Assembly (NCBI GenBank): GCA_024639845.1
Contig: JAHEGG010000004.1
Location: forward strand, 62,001 to 126,000
Direction: 5' to 3'
DNA length: 64,000 nt
Origin: Microbacteriaceae bacterium
GTDB taxonomy: Bacteria > Actinomycetota > Actinomycetes > Actinomycetales > Microbacteriaceae
Shown: in pieces, positions 52,336 to 61,575 of the stretch
How positions within the stretch are numbered: position 1 is the first letter of the stretch
Layout: each line of letters begins with the position of its first letter
The notes under the pieces: model-generated
The model's database searches: none
The model's input: the letters and a program-made list of their open reading frames with translations, nothing else
Told to the model about the DNA's origin: nothing
Made by a program: the position numbers and the translations under genes

Positions 52336-52517
52336 TCTGAAGGGGTCTAAATCAAATTCATTCGCTTTTCGGCGTGTCGCTAGTGTTTTGGCGGAATGCG
52401 GGCCGAAATCCAGTCAATCCGCGTCTCGAAAAGCACAAAAATAGATAACGAGATGGCAACAAAACCGCGGATGCTCGCGAACCACGTAAGGCCCTTGGGC
52501 CTCGGTGAACCTATTGA

Positions 52518-53819
52518 CTACTCGAACCGAGCCTGCACAGCATCCGCGTGGCCAGGCAGACCCTCGGCGCGAGCGAAAACCTGAATCTCAGACGAAATCT
52601 CAGCAAGCCCCGAATTCGAATAGTCGATTAGCTGCTGAGCGCGAAGGAATGTGTGCACGCCAAGCCCAGCTCCGAACTTGGCTTGCTGACCCGTCGGCAG
52701 TACGTGGTTGGACCCGGCGCTGTAGTCGCCGAGGCTGACCGGCGAACTTTGACCGAGGAAAATCGCACCGGCGTTTGATATGACTCGGGCATCCCCTGTT
52801 GGGTTTTGCGTGTGAAGTTCTAGGTGCTCGGTCGCGTAGTGGTTTGCGAAACTCAGTGCTGCCGCTAGGTCATCGACCAAAACGAGCGCGGACTGCACCG
52901 AATTCAAGGCTGTGGAGACGCGCGCAGCATTCTCGGTCGCGGCAACGACCGATTCGAGCTCGTGCTGCACGGCATCGACTAAATCTTCAGAATCGGTCAC
53001 CAGCACGCAAGCAGCCGCCTCGTCGTGTTCGGCCTGACTGACAAGATCGAAGGCAATCAGGCGCGGATCGGCCGAACTATCGGCCACAATCAAAATTTCG
53101 GTGGTTCCCGCTTCGCTGTCGATGCCGATGACCCCGCGAAGTGCACGCTTTGCCGCGGCAACGAAGATGTTACCCGGACCGGTGACCATTGCAACGACTT
53201 CAAGCCCAAGCGTTGGAACCCCATAGGCGAAAGCGGCCACTGCCGCCGGACCGCCGATGGCATAGACGTCTTTCACACCGAGCAGCGCTGCCGTGGCCAG
53301 CACGGTCGGATGTGGGCGTCCACCGAATTCCTTCTGACCCGGTGTGGCAATCACCAGTCGTGAAACTCCGGCCACCTGAGCGGGAACCACATTCATGATC
53401 ACGCTGCTGGGATAAACCGCCTTGCCACCTGGCACATACAAGCCGACCGAATCGACCGGCTGCCAGCGCTGGTGCACCGAAGCGCCGTTGGAAAGTTCAA
53501 CTGAAAAAGCCTGGGGAACGGATGCCTTTGAAACCCGGCGAACGCGATCGATGCTGGTTTCAATCGCTAGGCGCAAATGCGCATCGAGACAGGACAGCGC
53601 GGCTTCCAGTTCGGCCTCCGAAACCTTGAAAGGTCTGGGGTCAAAGCCATCGAACCTTTGAGCTACTTGGACCAGAGCATCCTCGCCTCGGTTTTTAACG
53701 TCGGCGAGAAGCGGTCGAATCTGCTCAACGGCGGAGTCGATGTCGAGTTCGGCTCGCGGCACTCGCGAATTTACGAGGGCGTTCGACAGCGTTAAACCGC
53801 GCAGGTCTTCGATTCTCAT
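52518..53819 (-). CDS. hisD: Histidinol dehydrogenase HisD
   Basis: The protein has 433 residues from ATG 53819, with AGAGGG upstream. VGLYVPGGKAVYPSSVIMNVVPAQVAGV and FVAAAKRAL with GPGN are the NAD region. LVSQAEHDEAAACVLVT carries Gln/His zinc ligands, and YATEHLELHT the C-terminal His and Glu. It performs the last two oxidations to histidine. It is divergent from the flavin reductase gene and is followed by the 285-bp nrd control region. Confidence 0.96.
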   Translation of the reverse strand: MRIEDLRGLTLSNALVNSRVPRAELDIDSAVEQIRPLLADVKNRGEDALVQVAQRFDGFDPRPFKVSEAELEAALSCLDAHLRLAIETSIDRVRRVSKASVPQAFSVELSNGASVHQRWQPVDSVGLYVPGGKAVYPSSVIMNVVPAQVAGVSRLVIATPGQKEFGGRPHPTVLATAALLGVKDVYAIGGPAAVAAFAYGVPTLGLEVVAMVTGPGNIFVAAAKRALRGVIGIDSEAGTTEILIVADSSADPRLIAFDLVSQAEHDEAAACVLVTDSEDLVDAVQHELESVVAATENAARVSTALNSVQSALVLVDDLAAALSFANHYATEHLELHTQNPTGDARVISNAGAIFLGQSSPVSLGDYSAGSNHVLPTGQQAKFGAGLGVHTFLRAQQLIDYSNSGLAEISSEIQVFARAEGLPGHADAVQARFE

Positions 53820-53876
53820 GCTGCCCTCTTTCAAACGAAAGATAATTCTAAGGCTCGGGGGTTAACCTAGAAGCGA

Positions 53877-54374
53877 ATGAACATGACTGAGCCCAATAAC
53901 TCCGCAGCCGTAGACGCGCTGAAACAAACTTTCCGCAGGCACGCCTCGGGAGTCGCCGTGCTAACCACCCACGATATCGACGGGAAGCCGGTGGGTTTCA
54001 CGGCCACATCGGTCACCTCGCTCGGCGCTACTCCCCCGCTGGTTTCGTTCAACGTCGCCAGGGGTTCGTCCTCTTGGTCTGCACTCGAATCTGCCGAATA
54101 TGTTGCACTTCACACGCTTGGCATCGACAACGTCGAACTCGCTCAGCGGATGGCCGCTGACCACACCCAGCGATTCGCTCACGATGACTGGAAATTTGAC
54201 GATCGAAAGCTTCCGATCATCGACGGTGTGACCTCGGTTTTGATTCTGAGAATCAGAGAGATTGTGAATATTGAAGCGAATGCGGTGCTAATCGGCGACG
54301 TTGTCGACGGTTTCGTCGGCACCGAACAGCAGCCCCTGGTTTACTTCCAGCGCGGCTACCGCAGCGTCGACTGA
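53877..54374 (+). CDS. Flavin reductase-like FMN-binding protein
   Basis: The protein has 165 residues. FRRHASGVAVLTTHDIDGKPVGFTATSVTSLGATPPLVSFNV is the split-barrel FMN-binding signature, and QPLVYFQRGYRSV is its usual C-terminus. It likely reduces FMN/FAD with NAD(P)H or acts as the reductase of a two-component monooxygenase; no partner is adjacent. ATG 53877 or 53883 could be used. TAACCT lies 8 nt before the first. The last 87 bp overlap the convergent dnaE gene. Confidence 0.9.
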   Translation: MNMTEPNNSAAVDALKQTFRRHASGVAVLTTHDIDGKPVGFTATSVTSLGATPPLVSFNVARGSSSWSALESAEYVALHTLGIDNVELAQRMAADHTQRFAHDDWKFDDRKLPIIDGVTSVLILRIREIVNIEANAVLIGDVVDGFVGTEQQPLVYFQRGYRSVD

Positions 54375-57300
54375 CTCTTCAGCTTCATTCGCGACCGGTT
54401 TTAGCTGACTGAGCGAACCGATACCGAACAAACCCTTGATTTCAGACGCGAACGCCGTCGTATATCGAACCTTTTTAGCGAGCTCAAAAATGCGACCGCC
54501 GCTCGCGGAGCTCATGTTGATGATCACGTTGCTATAACCGGGATGCATCGAGCAAATCTTGTCGAGTCGCTCGATGTTTTCATGCGTGGCCTGACGCTCT
54601 TGAATGTTTATCGAAACGGGTCGGTTATCGCCTTCTGCGTCACCTTCAATGATGCCGATGTCATAGATTCGGAGCGATCTTTCATCGTCGCGAATGGTCA
54701 CCTGACCGCGAATCGAAATCACGGTGTCTGGTGACAACTTCGAGGAGTATTCGTCAAAAGTCTTTCCGGCCAGCATGAGCGTCAACTCGGACTCGAAGTC
54801 TTCGAAAGTGAGCATCAGATAGGGCTTGCCCGACTTGCGCCCAAGCTTCGTAACCGCCGAAGTCACCAAACCTGCAAGTGATATGACGTCGCCTTCTTTG
54901 AGCTGAGTTGACTCTTTGAATGCAGCGATCGACATCTCGGCGAAGCTGGCCAGTTGGCGTTCGCGTCCAGAGAGCGGATGATCGCTCACGTAAAGCCCGA
55001 GCATCTCCTTCTCCATTGCCAAACGTTCACGTTTGTCGAACTCGACCACCTCCGGAACGTCCACGCTGATCGGGTCTGCACCGAACATCCCGCCAAACAA
55101 ATCGACTTGACCACTGGCTTCGTTCTTTTTTAGCGAAGACTGGGTGTCGACAGCGTTTTCAAAAATCATGATGAGCGAGCGTCTGGTGTGACCCAGGGAA
55201 TCAAACGCGCCGGCCTTGATAAGCGACTCGACCACTCGCTTGCTGCACACCTGGGCAGGAACCTTATTCAAGAAGTCTGCGAATGAGGTGAAGCGACCCT
55301 TGTCTTTTCTGGCTTGAACGATTCCTTCGACGACGTTGGCACCGACGTTTTTGATTGCGGTGAGCCCGAAGCGGATGTCGTTGCCTACGGCGGTGAAGTT
55401 TCCGAAGGATTCGTTAACATCGGGCGAGAGAACCTTGATGCTCTGTTTGCGGCACTCGCTCAGGTAAACCCCGAGTTTGTCTTTCGAGTCGCCCACCGAG
55501 GTCAACAGCGCCGCCATGTACTCGCTTGGGAAGTTTGCCTTTAGATAGCCTGTCCAATACGAAATTACGCCGTAGCAAGCGCTGTGTGCCTTGTTGAAGG
55601 CGTAACCGGCGAAGGGTAGGAGCGTTTCCCAAAGTCGCTTGACGGCTTCTGGCTCGAAGCCGTTTCCGAGCATGCCTGCAGAGAATGATTCGAAAAGCTT
55701 CTTTAGCTCAGCCTCGTCTTTCTTTCCCATCGCCTTTCGCAAAATATCTGCTTCGGCAAGCGAGTAGCCTGCGACTTTCTGCGCCGCAGCCATTACCTGC
55801 TCCTGGTAAATAATCAGGCCGTAGGTTGGGTCAAGAATTTCGGCTAGCGGTTCTTGAAGGCTCGGATGAATCGGAACGTTCGGTTGGCGGCCGTTCTTTC
55901 GCAGCGCATAGTTGGTGTGCGAGTTTTCACCCATTGGCCCTGGACGATAGAGCGCAATCGCCGCCGAGATGTGCTCAAATTCGGTAGGTCGAAGCTGCCT
56001 CAGCAGAGTTCGCATGTTGTCACCGTCGAGCTGGAATACGCCGAGGGTGTCGCCGGCAGAGAGCAGTTGGTAGGTCTTCTCGTCGGCGTCAAGGTCGAGT
56101 TCCTCGAGAACCGGAGGGGTCTTGCCGTTGTTGCGAATGTTTTCGAGAGCATCGTCAATCACCGTCAGGTTTCGAAGCCCCAAGAAGTCCATCTTGAGTA
56201 GGCCCAGTTTCTCGAGCGGTGGTTGATCGAATTGCGTGACAATACCGTCTTCGCCTTCGCGAGTCATGATCGGAATGACGTCGAAAAGTGGCTGCGCCGA
56301 AATGATCACACCGGCGGCGTGCACGCCAGTCGAACGCTTGAGACCTTCGATGCCCTTGGCTACGGCAAACGCCTCAGCCGCTTCGCTGTCGGTTTCGACC
56401 AGTTTGCGGAACTCGGCGGCTTCGGCATAACGCTCGGCTTCGGGATTTTCGATGGCATCGAGTGTGATGTCTTTTCCGAGAACCATCGCGGGAAGCGCCT
56501 TGGTTAACCTCTCGCCCACCGCATACGGAAAGTCCAGGATGCGGGCGGCATCTTTGAGCCCAGCCTTCGCCTTAATCGAACCAAAGGTGATGATTTGCGC
56601 GACTCGGTCTTCGCCGTATTTCTGGTTCACATAGCGAATCACCTCGCCACGACGACGATCGTCGAAGTCAACATCGATATCCGGCATCGAGATACGCGAA
56701 GGGTTCAGGAAGCGCTCAAAGATGAGGCCGTGCTTGATCGGGTCGAGTTCTGTGATTCCCATCGCGTAGGCCACGATTGCTCCACCGGCCGAGCCTCGAC
56801 CAGGCCCTACTCGGATGCCCTGCTCGCGTGCCCAGTTGATGAAGTCGGCCACCACCAAGAAATAGCCGGAGTAGCCCATCGCATGGATCACGCCGATCTC
56901 GTATTCGGCTTGTTTGCGGTGGGCGTCTGGAATGCTGCCGCCAAAGCGCTTTTCGAGCCCCGCGTAGACCTCTTTTTCGAACCAGGTGTCTTCGGTTTCG
57001 CCGGCAGGCACATCGAATCTCGGCATCAGTTCGCGCTCTCGCTGGGCAAACTCAACCTCGCAGCGCTCGGCAATCAGGAGGGTGTTGTCACAAGCCTCGG
57101 GCAAGTCTTTGAAGAGCGAACGCATTTCGGCCGGCGACTTGAGATAGTAACTATTTCCGTCGAAGTGAAACCTCTTGGGGTCGTTTAGGGTGCTGCCAGA
57201 TTGCACCGCGAGCAGCGCGTTGTGCGCATCCGCGTCTTCTGGGTGAATGTAGTGCAGATCGTTGGTCGCCAGAAGTAGCAAGCCGAGCTCTTTGGCCAAC

Positions 57301-57917
57301 TTGATCATGTCGCGATAGGTGGCCTGTTCGATCGGAATATCGTGGTCCATGATCTCGACGAAGTAGTTGTCTTTTCCGAATATGTCTCGATAAGTAGCCG
57401 CGGCTTCGAGCGCCGCCTCATAACCAACACTGCGCATCAGGGTCTGAACTTCACCGGAAGCACAACCCGTGGTTGCAATTAGACCCTTCGCGTATTTGGC
57501 CAGTATTTCTCTGTCCATGCGCGGCTTGTAGTAGTACCCGTCGAGATAGGCCTGTGACGAAAGCCTGAAGAGGTTGTACATTCCCTCGGTGGTCTCTGCC
57601 AGTATCGTTGCGTGCGTGTATGCGCCGCCGCTTGCCACATCTTCTGCGCCTTCACCGAATCTAACCCGCGTGCGTTCGGTGCGCGAGGTTGCACCAGGCG
57701 CGAGATAGGCCTCGATGCCGATGATTGGCTTGATGCCGGCCTTCTTCGCGGCCGAATAGAAGTCGTAAGCGCCGAAAAGGCTGCCGTGGTCGGTCATCGC
57801 AATTGCCGGCATGCCAAACTCGGCGGCGGCCTTCATCAGCGGTTGAACTCGGGCTGCACCATCGAGCATCGAATATTCGGTGTGAACGTGAAGGTGCACG
57901 AATGAGTCAGAACTCAC
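54288..57917 (-). CDS. dnaE: DNA polymerase III alpha subunit DnaE
   Basis: The protein has 1209 residues from GTG 57917, with GAGGTG upstream; an in-frame TTG at 57935 is less likely. The PHP domain begins HLHVHTEYSMLDG. The catalytic Asp residues are in PDIDVDFDDRRRGEV and nearby. The fingers and tandem HhH region follow, then an OB fold (GDVISLAGLVTSAVTKLG). The C-terminal tail VNQGLLFGADETV is acidic. It is the replicative polymerase. It is upstream of hisD and downstream of rluD. Confidence 0.97.
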   Translation of the reverse strand: MSSDSFVHLHVHTEYSMLDGAARVQPLMKAAAEFGMPAIAMTDHGSLFGAYDFYSAAKKAGIKPIIGIEAYLAPGATSRTERTRVRFGEGAEDVASGGAYTHATILAETTEGMYNLFRLSSQAYLDGYYYKPRMDREILAKYAKGLIATTGCASGEVQTLMRSVGYEAALEAAATYRDIFGKDNYFVEIMDHDIPIEQATYRDMIKLAKELGLLLLATNDLHYIHPEDADAHNALLAVQSGSTLNDPKRFHFDGNSYYLKSPAEMRSLFKDLPEACDNTLLIAERCEVEFAQRERELMPRFDVPAGETEDTWFEKEVYAGLEKRFGGSIPDAHRKQAEYEIGVIHAMGYSGYFLVVADFINWAREQGIRVGPGRGSAGGAIVAYAMGITELDPIKHGLIFERFLNPSRISMPDIDVDFDDRRRGEVIRYVNQKYGEDRVAQIITFGSIKAKAGLKDAARILDFPYAVGERLTKALPAMVLGKDITLDAIENPEAERYAEAAEFRKLVETDSEAAEAFAVAKGIEGLKRSTGVHAAGVIISAQPLFDVIPIMTREGEDGIVTQFDQPPLEKLGLLKMDFLGLRNLTVIDDALENIRNNGKTPPVLEELDLDADEKTYQLLSAGDTLGVFQLDGDNMRTLLRQLRPTEFEHISAAIALYRPGPMGENSHTNYALRKNGRQPNVPIHPSLQEPLAEILDPTYGLIIYQEQVMAAAQKVAGYSLAEADILRKAMGKKDEAELKKLFESFSAGMLGNGFEPEAVKRLWETLLPFAGYAFNKAHSACYGVISYWTGYLKANFPSEYMAALLTSVGDSKDKLGVYLSECRKQSIKVLSPDVNESFGNFTAVGNDIRFGLTAIKNVGANVVEGIVQARKDKGRFTSFADFLNKVPAQVCSKRVVESLIKAGAFDSLGHTRRSLIMIFENAVDTQSSLKKNEASGQVDLFGGMFGADPISVDVPEVVEFDKRERLAMEKEMLGLYVSDHPLSGRERQLASFAEMSIAAFKESTQLKEGDVISLAGLVTSAVTKLGRKSGKPYLMLTFEDFESELTLMLAGKTFDEYSSKLSPDTVISIRGQVTIRDDERSLRIYDIGIIEGDAEGDNRPVSINIQERQATHENIERLDKICSMHPGYSNVIINMSSASGGRIFELAKKVRYTTAFASEIKGLFGIGSLSQLKPVANEAEESVDAAVAALEVNQGLLFGADETVDNVAD

Positions 57918-58000
57918 GGGGCACCTCGCTCGCAAATAAAAGGGTTAGGGCACTAAGAATAACTTGCCCAAAAGACACTCGGGTTCAGGCTTGCCGAAGG

Positions 58001-58930
58001 TCAGTGCTGATTGCGCAGAGCCTCGAGCACGCGAGCAAGTTCGGCCGGATACTCGCTGACAAACTTGACCTCCTGACCCGTGATCGGATGCTCAAAACTG
58101 AGTTCCTTGGCGTGCAACCACTGGTGTTCCATGCCAAATCGTGCCGCAAGTTTGGGATCAGCCCCATACATGGTGTCGCCTAGCAAAGGGTGCCTAAACG
58201 CAGAAAAGTGCACTCGAATCTGATGGGTTCGGCCGGTCTCAAGCACAATTTCTAGTAGGGATGCCGAGGCGAATGCCTCGAGCGTCTCGTAATGTGTCAC
58301 CGAGGGTTTTCCGTTGGGCCCAACCGTGAACTTAAACTCGGCCTTGTGGTGACGATCGATCGGCGCGTCGATGGTGCCCGAGGAAGGGTCGGGATGCCCC
58401 TGGACCACCGCGTGATAAACCTTGTGAACGGTGCGATCGCGGAACGCCTGCTTCAGTATCGAATATGCAAGCTCAGACTTGGCAACCATCATCAGGCCAC
58501 TCGTGCCAACATCGAGTCGCTGAACGATTCCCTGCCGCTCGCTTGCCCCCGAGGTTGTTACCTTGATTCCGGCCTGCAACAGCGCTCCGACCACGGTTGG
58601 TCCGACCCAACCCACCGAGGGGTGAGCAGCTACACCCGCGGGCTTGTCGATGACCACCAGGTCTTCATCCTCGTAAATGACTTTCAGGTCTTCAACCAAC
58701 GCAGGCACCACTTCGAGTGGGTTTTTGGGTTCTGGGATGCTCACCTCGAGCATCGCTCCGCCCTCGAGCCGATCGCTCTTGGTCAGAAGCTTCGAGTTCA
58801 TCGAGGCGTGCCCGGCATCGATTAGGTCAGCGCAGGATGAGCGACTCAACCCCAACAACTTGGCTAGGCCCGAGTCGGCACGCTGCCCGGCTAGCCCATC
58901 GGGAATCGGAAAGCTGCGAAGCTCAGGCAC
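58001..58930 (-). CDS. 23S rRNA pseudouridine synthase, RluD family
   Basis: The 309-residue protein has an N-terminal S4 RNA-binding domain (about 12-75) and the RluA/RluD catalytic domain with [16 protein letters not shown] (catalytic Asp). [24 protein letters not shown] is the C-terminal signature. The start GTG overlaps the lspA stop, giving coupling. RluD modifies helix 69 of 23S rRNA; whether this copy does so is a family inference. Confidence 0.93.
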   Translation of the reverse strand: MPELRSFPIPDGLAGQRADSGLAKLLGLSRSSCADLIDAGHASMNSKLLTKSDRLEGGAMLEVSIPEPKNPLEVVPALVEDLKVIYEDEDLVVIDKPAGVAAHPSVGWVGPTVVGALLQAGIKVTTSGASERQGIVQRLDVGTSGLMMVAKSELAYSILKQAFRDRTVHKVYHAVVQGHPDPSSGTIDAPIDRHHKAEFKFTVGPNGKPSVTHYETLEAFASASLLEIVLETGRTHQIRVHFSAFRHPLLGDTMYGADPKLAARFGMEHQWLHAKELSFEHPITGQEVKFVSEYPAELARVLEALRNQH

Positions 58931-59426
58931 TCTGAGCGCCCCCGATTTTGTGCCCGCGGATGATCAAGAGAGCCACAATGAACATCGTGGAGGTGATAAA
59001 GATGTCGGCGACGTTAAAAATAGGAAAGTTGAATGGAATCTGAATGAAGTCGACAACCTGACCACTGCCAAAGCCAGGGGCGCGAGTGAGACGATCTATG
59101 AGGTTTCCCGAAATGCCTCCGACCAGCATCCCAGCCAGAACCAGCCAACCGATGGTTTGGATTCGCGGCGTGCGCCACAGCACCGCTAGCAATGCGATCG
59201 AAGAAATGATCGTGAAAATCCAGGTGACCCCGAAGCCGATGCTAAAGGCCGCCGAGTCGTTATAGGTCAGGTACCAACCCAGTATGTCTCCCCAGACCGG
59301 CATGGTGCGATTTGGGGTCAAGGCGGCGATTGCGGCTTCTTTGGTCAACTGATCGACCAGTGCAATAGTTGAGCCGATGGCAAGCACCAGCGCCAACTTG
59401 GCCGAGTTTGGAATTACGCGCGCCAC
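58923..59426 (-). CDS. lspA: Lipoprotein signal peptidase LspA
   Basis: The 167-residue protein has four membrane helices. The catalytic Asp residues are in [11 protein letters not shown] and [10 protein letters not shown]. It cleaves signal peptides of lipoproteins such as CtaC and the FKBP protein of this window. It lies 3 bp downstream of wag31, in the dcw-linked unit. Confidence 0.95.
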   Translation of the reverse strand: MARVIPNSAKLALVLAIGSTIALVDQLTKEAAIAALTPNRTMPVWGDILGWYLTYNDSAAFSIGFGVTWIFTIISSIALLAVLWRTPRIQTIGWLVLAGMLVGGISGNLIDRLTRAPGFGSGQVVDFIQIPFNFPIFNVADIFITSTMFIVALLIIRGHKIGGAQSA

Positions 59427-59429
59427 AAC

Positions 59430-60080
59430 CTAGATCTCGGTCAGGCCCAGAAAGCCGGTCGGGGCAGAATTTGGCGTTGGTGCGACCCTTGAGTTGTCAA
59501 TCTCGGCGAGCTGGCTCTCGATGAAGGTTTTGATCTTGAGTCGGTACTCACGCTCGAAGGCATAAAGTTCAGAGATCGAGTGCTCGATGAGGGCTTTCTC
59601 TTGCTCGAGACGAATCTGGTCGGACTTTTGCTGAGCCTCGGCTTCACGCACGATGCGAGCCGCGGTAGCGTGACCTTCGGCGATTAGGGCTTCTTTCTTA
59701 GCCATGCCTTCACGAACGTGTTCGTCGTGAAGTTTTCTTGCCAACTGAAGCAGGTTGTTAGTGGTGTTTCCGTCGAGTGAGCTTGGATCGCTGACCGCCT
59801 CAGGGAACGCGCTTGTGGGGTCGATAACCGCAATCGGGCTAGCGGCCGGGGCCTGAACCACGAGTTGGCCCGCCATACCGGCTGGGGTTCTCTGAAGTTC
59901 AGCCAATCTGGCCTCGGAGGCTAGAAGGCGTTGACGAAGGTCGTCGTTCTCTTGAGAAATGCGACGCATCTCGATGACGATTTCATCGAGAAAGTCATCG
60001 ACTTCATCCTGGTCGTATCCTTCACGGAACTTTGTAGGTTGAAATCTTTTATTGACCACATCTTCTGGAGTCAATGGCAT
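59430..60080 (-). CDS. wag31: DivIVA/Wag31 cell-pole protein
   Basis: The 216-residue protein has an N-terminal LTPEDVVNKRFQPTKFREGYDQDEVDDFLDE, the membrane-binding DivIVA head. Coiled coils (about 35-65 and 120-190) follow, separated by an Ala/Pro-rich linker. It recruits the wall-synthesis machinery to poles and septa in actinobacteria. The ATG has a GAGG ribosome binding site 7 nt upstream, and the gene follows yggT. Confidence 0.96.
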   Translation of the reverse strand: MPLTPEDVVNKRFQPTKFREGYDQDEVDDFLDEIVIEMRRISQENDDLRQRLLASEARLAELQRTPAGMAGQLVVQAPAASPIAVIDPTSAFPEAVSDPSSLDGNTTNNLLQLARKLHDEHVREGMAKKEALIAEGHATAARIVREAEAQQKSDQIRLEQEKALIEHSISELYAFEREYRLKIKTFIESQLAEIDNSRVAPTPNSAPTGFLGLTEI

Positions 60081-60138
60081 TTCAGGCCTCGTTTCTGTTG
60101 CGTTGACGCGACTAAAAGGTTATCGCACTGCAGCGCGA

Positions 60139-60426
60139 CTAGGCGATGCTCGCTACCAGACCCTGTGCAATAACTATCAAAATCATTGATGCGGTCCAAC
60201 CGAGGTCTAGACCAATCATGCCAACCCGGATAGTCGGAATAACTCGACGAACGGTTTTAACTATTGGGTCGGTGACTGTCAGGGCAATTTCGGCGATGAC
60301 CAGAATAACTCTGCGAGGCTTCCAAGCGGGATTCGCCGAGCGAGCAATTTCTACAAAAAATCGCACCCACATTGCCCAAAACAGCAACTGTAGGGCGATG
60401 CCCAAAAGCAGCTTGACGGCAAGCAT
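60139..60426 (-). CDS. YggT family membrane protein
   Basis: The 95-residue protein has two membrane helices. TDPIVKTVRRVIPTIRVGMIGLDL is the conserved turn and basic region, with Pro and Arg residues. YggT proteins sit in the division cluster, often between sepF and divIVA. Their precise role is unsettled. The start codon overlaps the stop of sepF by 1 nt. Confidence 0.93.
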   Translation of the reverse strand: MLAVKLLLGIALQLLFWAMWVRFFVEIARSANPAWKPRRVILVIAEIALTVTDPIVKTVRRVIPTIRVGMIGLDLGWTASMILIVIAQGLVASIA

Positions 60427-60851
60427 TACGGCTTGACTACGTCGTCGCTTTCACCAATGGCGTCGTCTTCATCATTCACATCGACGCTTTGAGGGGTGAG
60501 CAAGAAGACCTTTGGGGTGATGCGCTTCATGTGTCCCTGCAGACCGTGCTGCAGACCGAGCATGAAGTTGAGCAGGTTCTTGGCATCGGCCTCTGAAAGC
60601 TTCGCCATGTTGATGATCACAGGGATGCCTTCGCGGTAAACCGCGGCAATCTCTGGTGCGTCGTGGAAGCCATCTGGGTCGATGGTGTGGATTTCTGAAA
60701 TATCAGAGCCGGAGCGACGACGAATCGGGGTCACTCTCGAGATACGCGAGACCGAGCTCGACGAAGTGGTTGCGGTGCTGGCAGGACCGGACGACGCTTC
60801 TTTTTCGCCGCCGAAGCCAAGGTAGTCAAATACCGATGCAATAACGCCCAT
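60426..60851 (-). CDS. sepF: Cell division protein SepF
   Basis: The 141-residue protein has an N-terminal amphipathic helix (MGVIASVFDYLGFGGE), a linker, and the SepF domain (EIAAVYREGIPVIINMAKLSEADAKNLLNFMLGLQHGLQGHMKRITPKVFLLTP). It anchors FtsZ to the membrane, a duty it holds alone in actinobacteria that lack FtsA. An AGGAGGG site 5 nt before the ATG is very strong. It follows yggS by 38 bp. Confidence 0.96.
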   Translation of the reverse strand: MGVIASVFDYLGFGGEKEASSGPASTATTSSSSVSRISRVTPIRRRSGSDISEIHTIDPDGFHDAPEIAAVYREGIPVIINMAKLSEADAKNLLNFMLGLQHGLQGHMKRITPKVFLLTPQSVDVNDEDDAIGESDDVVKP

Positions 60852-60889
60852 GAAACCCTCCTAGGAATCCAATCAGGTTCAGGATATGG

Positions 60890-61573
60890 CTAATCTGCGC
60901 GTTTACCCGTTATTGCGGTGCCGATTCTTAAGTGTGTCGCACCGTGTTCCAGGGCCTCGAGATAGTCACCAGACATCCCTGCTGAGATCTTGTTTGCACT
61001 TGGATGCTCACGCACAAGCATCGCGCTCAATGCGGCAACTCGTTCAAACTCGGCGCGAGGATCGACTTCGAGACCCCCCACCGCCATGACTCCGAGCAGG
61101 TTTAGCCCTGGCGCGGAGGCCACTTGCTCGGCCATCGGCAGGAGCTGATTCGGGTTCACTCCCCCGCGATTCTCGTCTTCGGTTAGATTCACCTGAAGAA
61201 ATACATCGATTGATTTATCATCGCCGGCTGTTGCCGCAACCAACGCGTCGAGCAAGGATTGCCGGTCGACGCTGTGAATCGTGCTGGCATACCGAACGAC
61301 ACGCTTAGCCTTGTTGCTTTGCAACTGCCCAACGAAGTGCCAGTTGAGCTCGGAAGTGTCGGCAAGTTCGGCCAGATGCTCGGCTTTCGGCCCTGCCTCT
61401 TGATCTCGGTTCTCACCGAAATCGCGAACGCCGAGTTCGAAAAGCTGCAAAGCGAGTTCAACCGTGTGGTTCTTGGTCACCACGATTCTGGTGACTTGAT
61501 CAACACGGCCTAGCTCACGAAGTTTCGACGAGATCGCTTCGTCTACCTCGCGAAGTCGCGCCGCGAGCTCCAT
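60890..61573 (-). CDS. YggS-family PLP homeostasis protein
   Basis: The 227-residue alanine-racemase-fold protein has a PLP Lys near the N-terminus (IVVTKNHTVE), followed by WHFVGQLQSNKAKR, VFLQVNLTED and the C-terminal MSGDYLEALEHGATHLRIGTAITG. It buffers pyridoxal phosphate. It sits between ftsZ and sepF, as is usual in actinobacteria, and starts 2 bp after the ftsZ stop. Confidence 0.95.
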   Translation of the reverse strand: MELAARLREVDEAISSKLRELGRVDQVTRIVVTKNHTVELALQLFELGVRDFGENRDQEAGPKAEHLAELADTSELNWHFVGQLQSNKAKRVVRYASTIHSVDRQSLLDALVAATAGDDKSIDVFLQVNLTEDENRGGVNPNQLLPMAEQVASAPGLNLLGVMAVGGLEVDPRAEFERVAALSAMLVREHPSANKISAGMSGDYLEALEHGATHLRIGTAITGKRAD

Positions 61574-61575
61574 TT

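Noticed and set aside
52396-52584. Small plus-strand frame between nrdR and hisD
   Set aside because: It overlaps hisD on the opposite strand, has no ribosome binding site, and its residues show no recognisable pattern.
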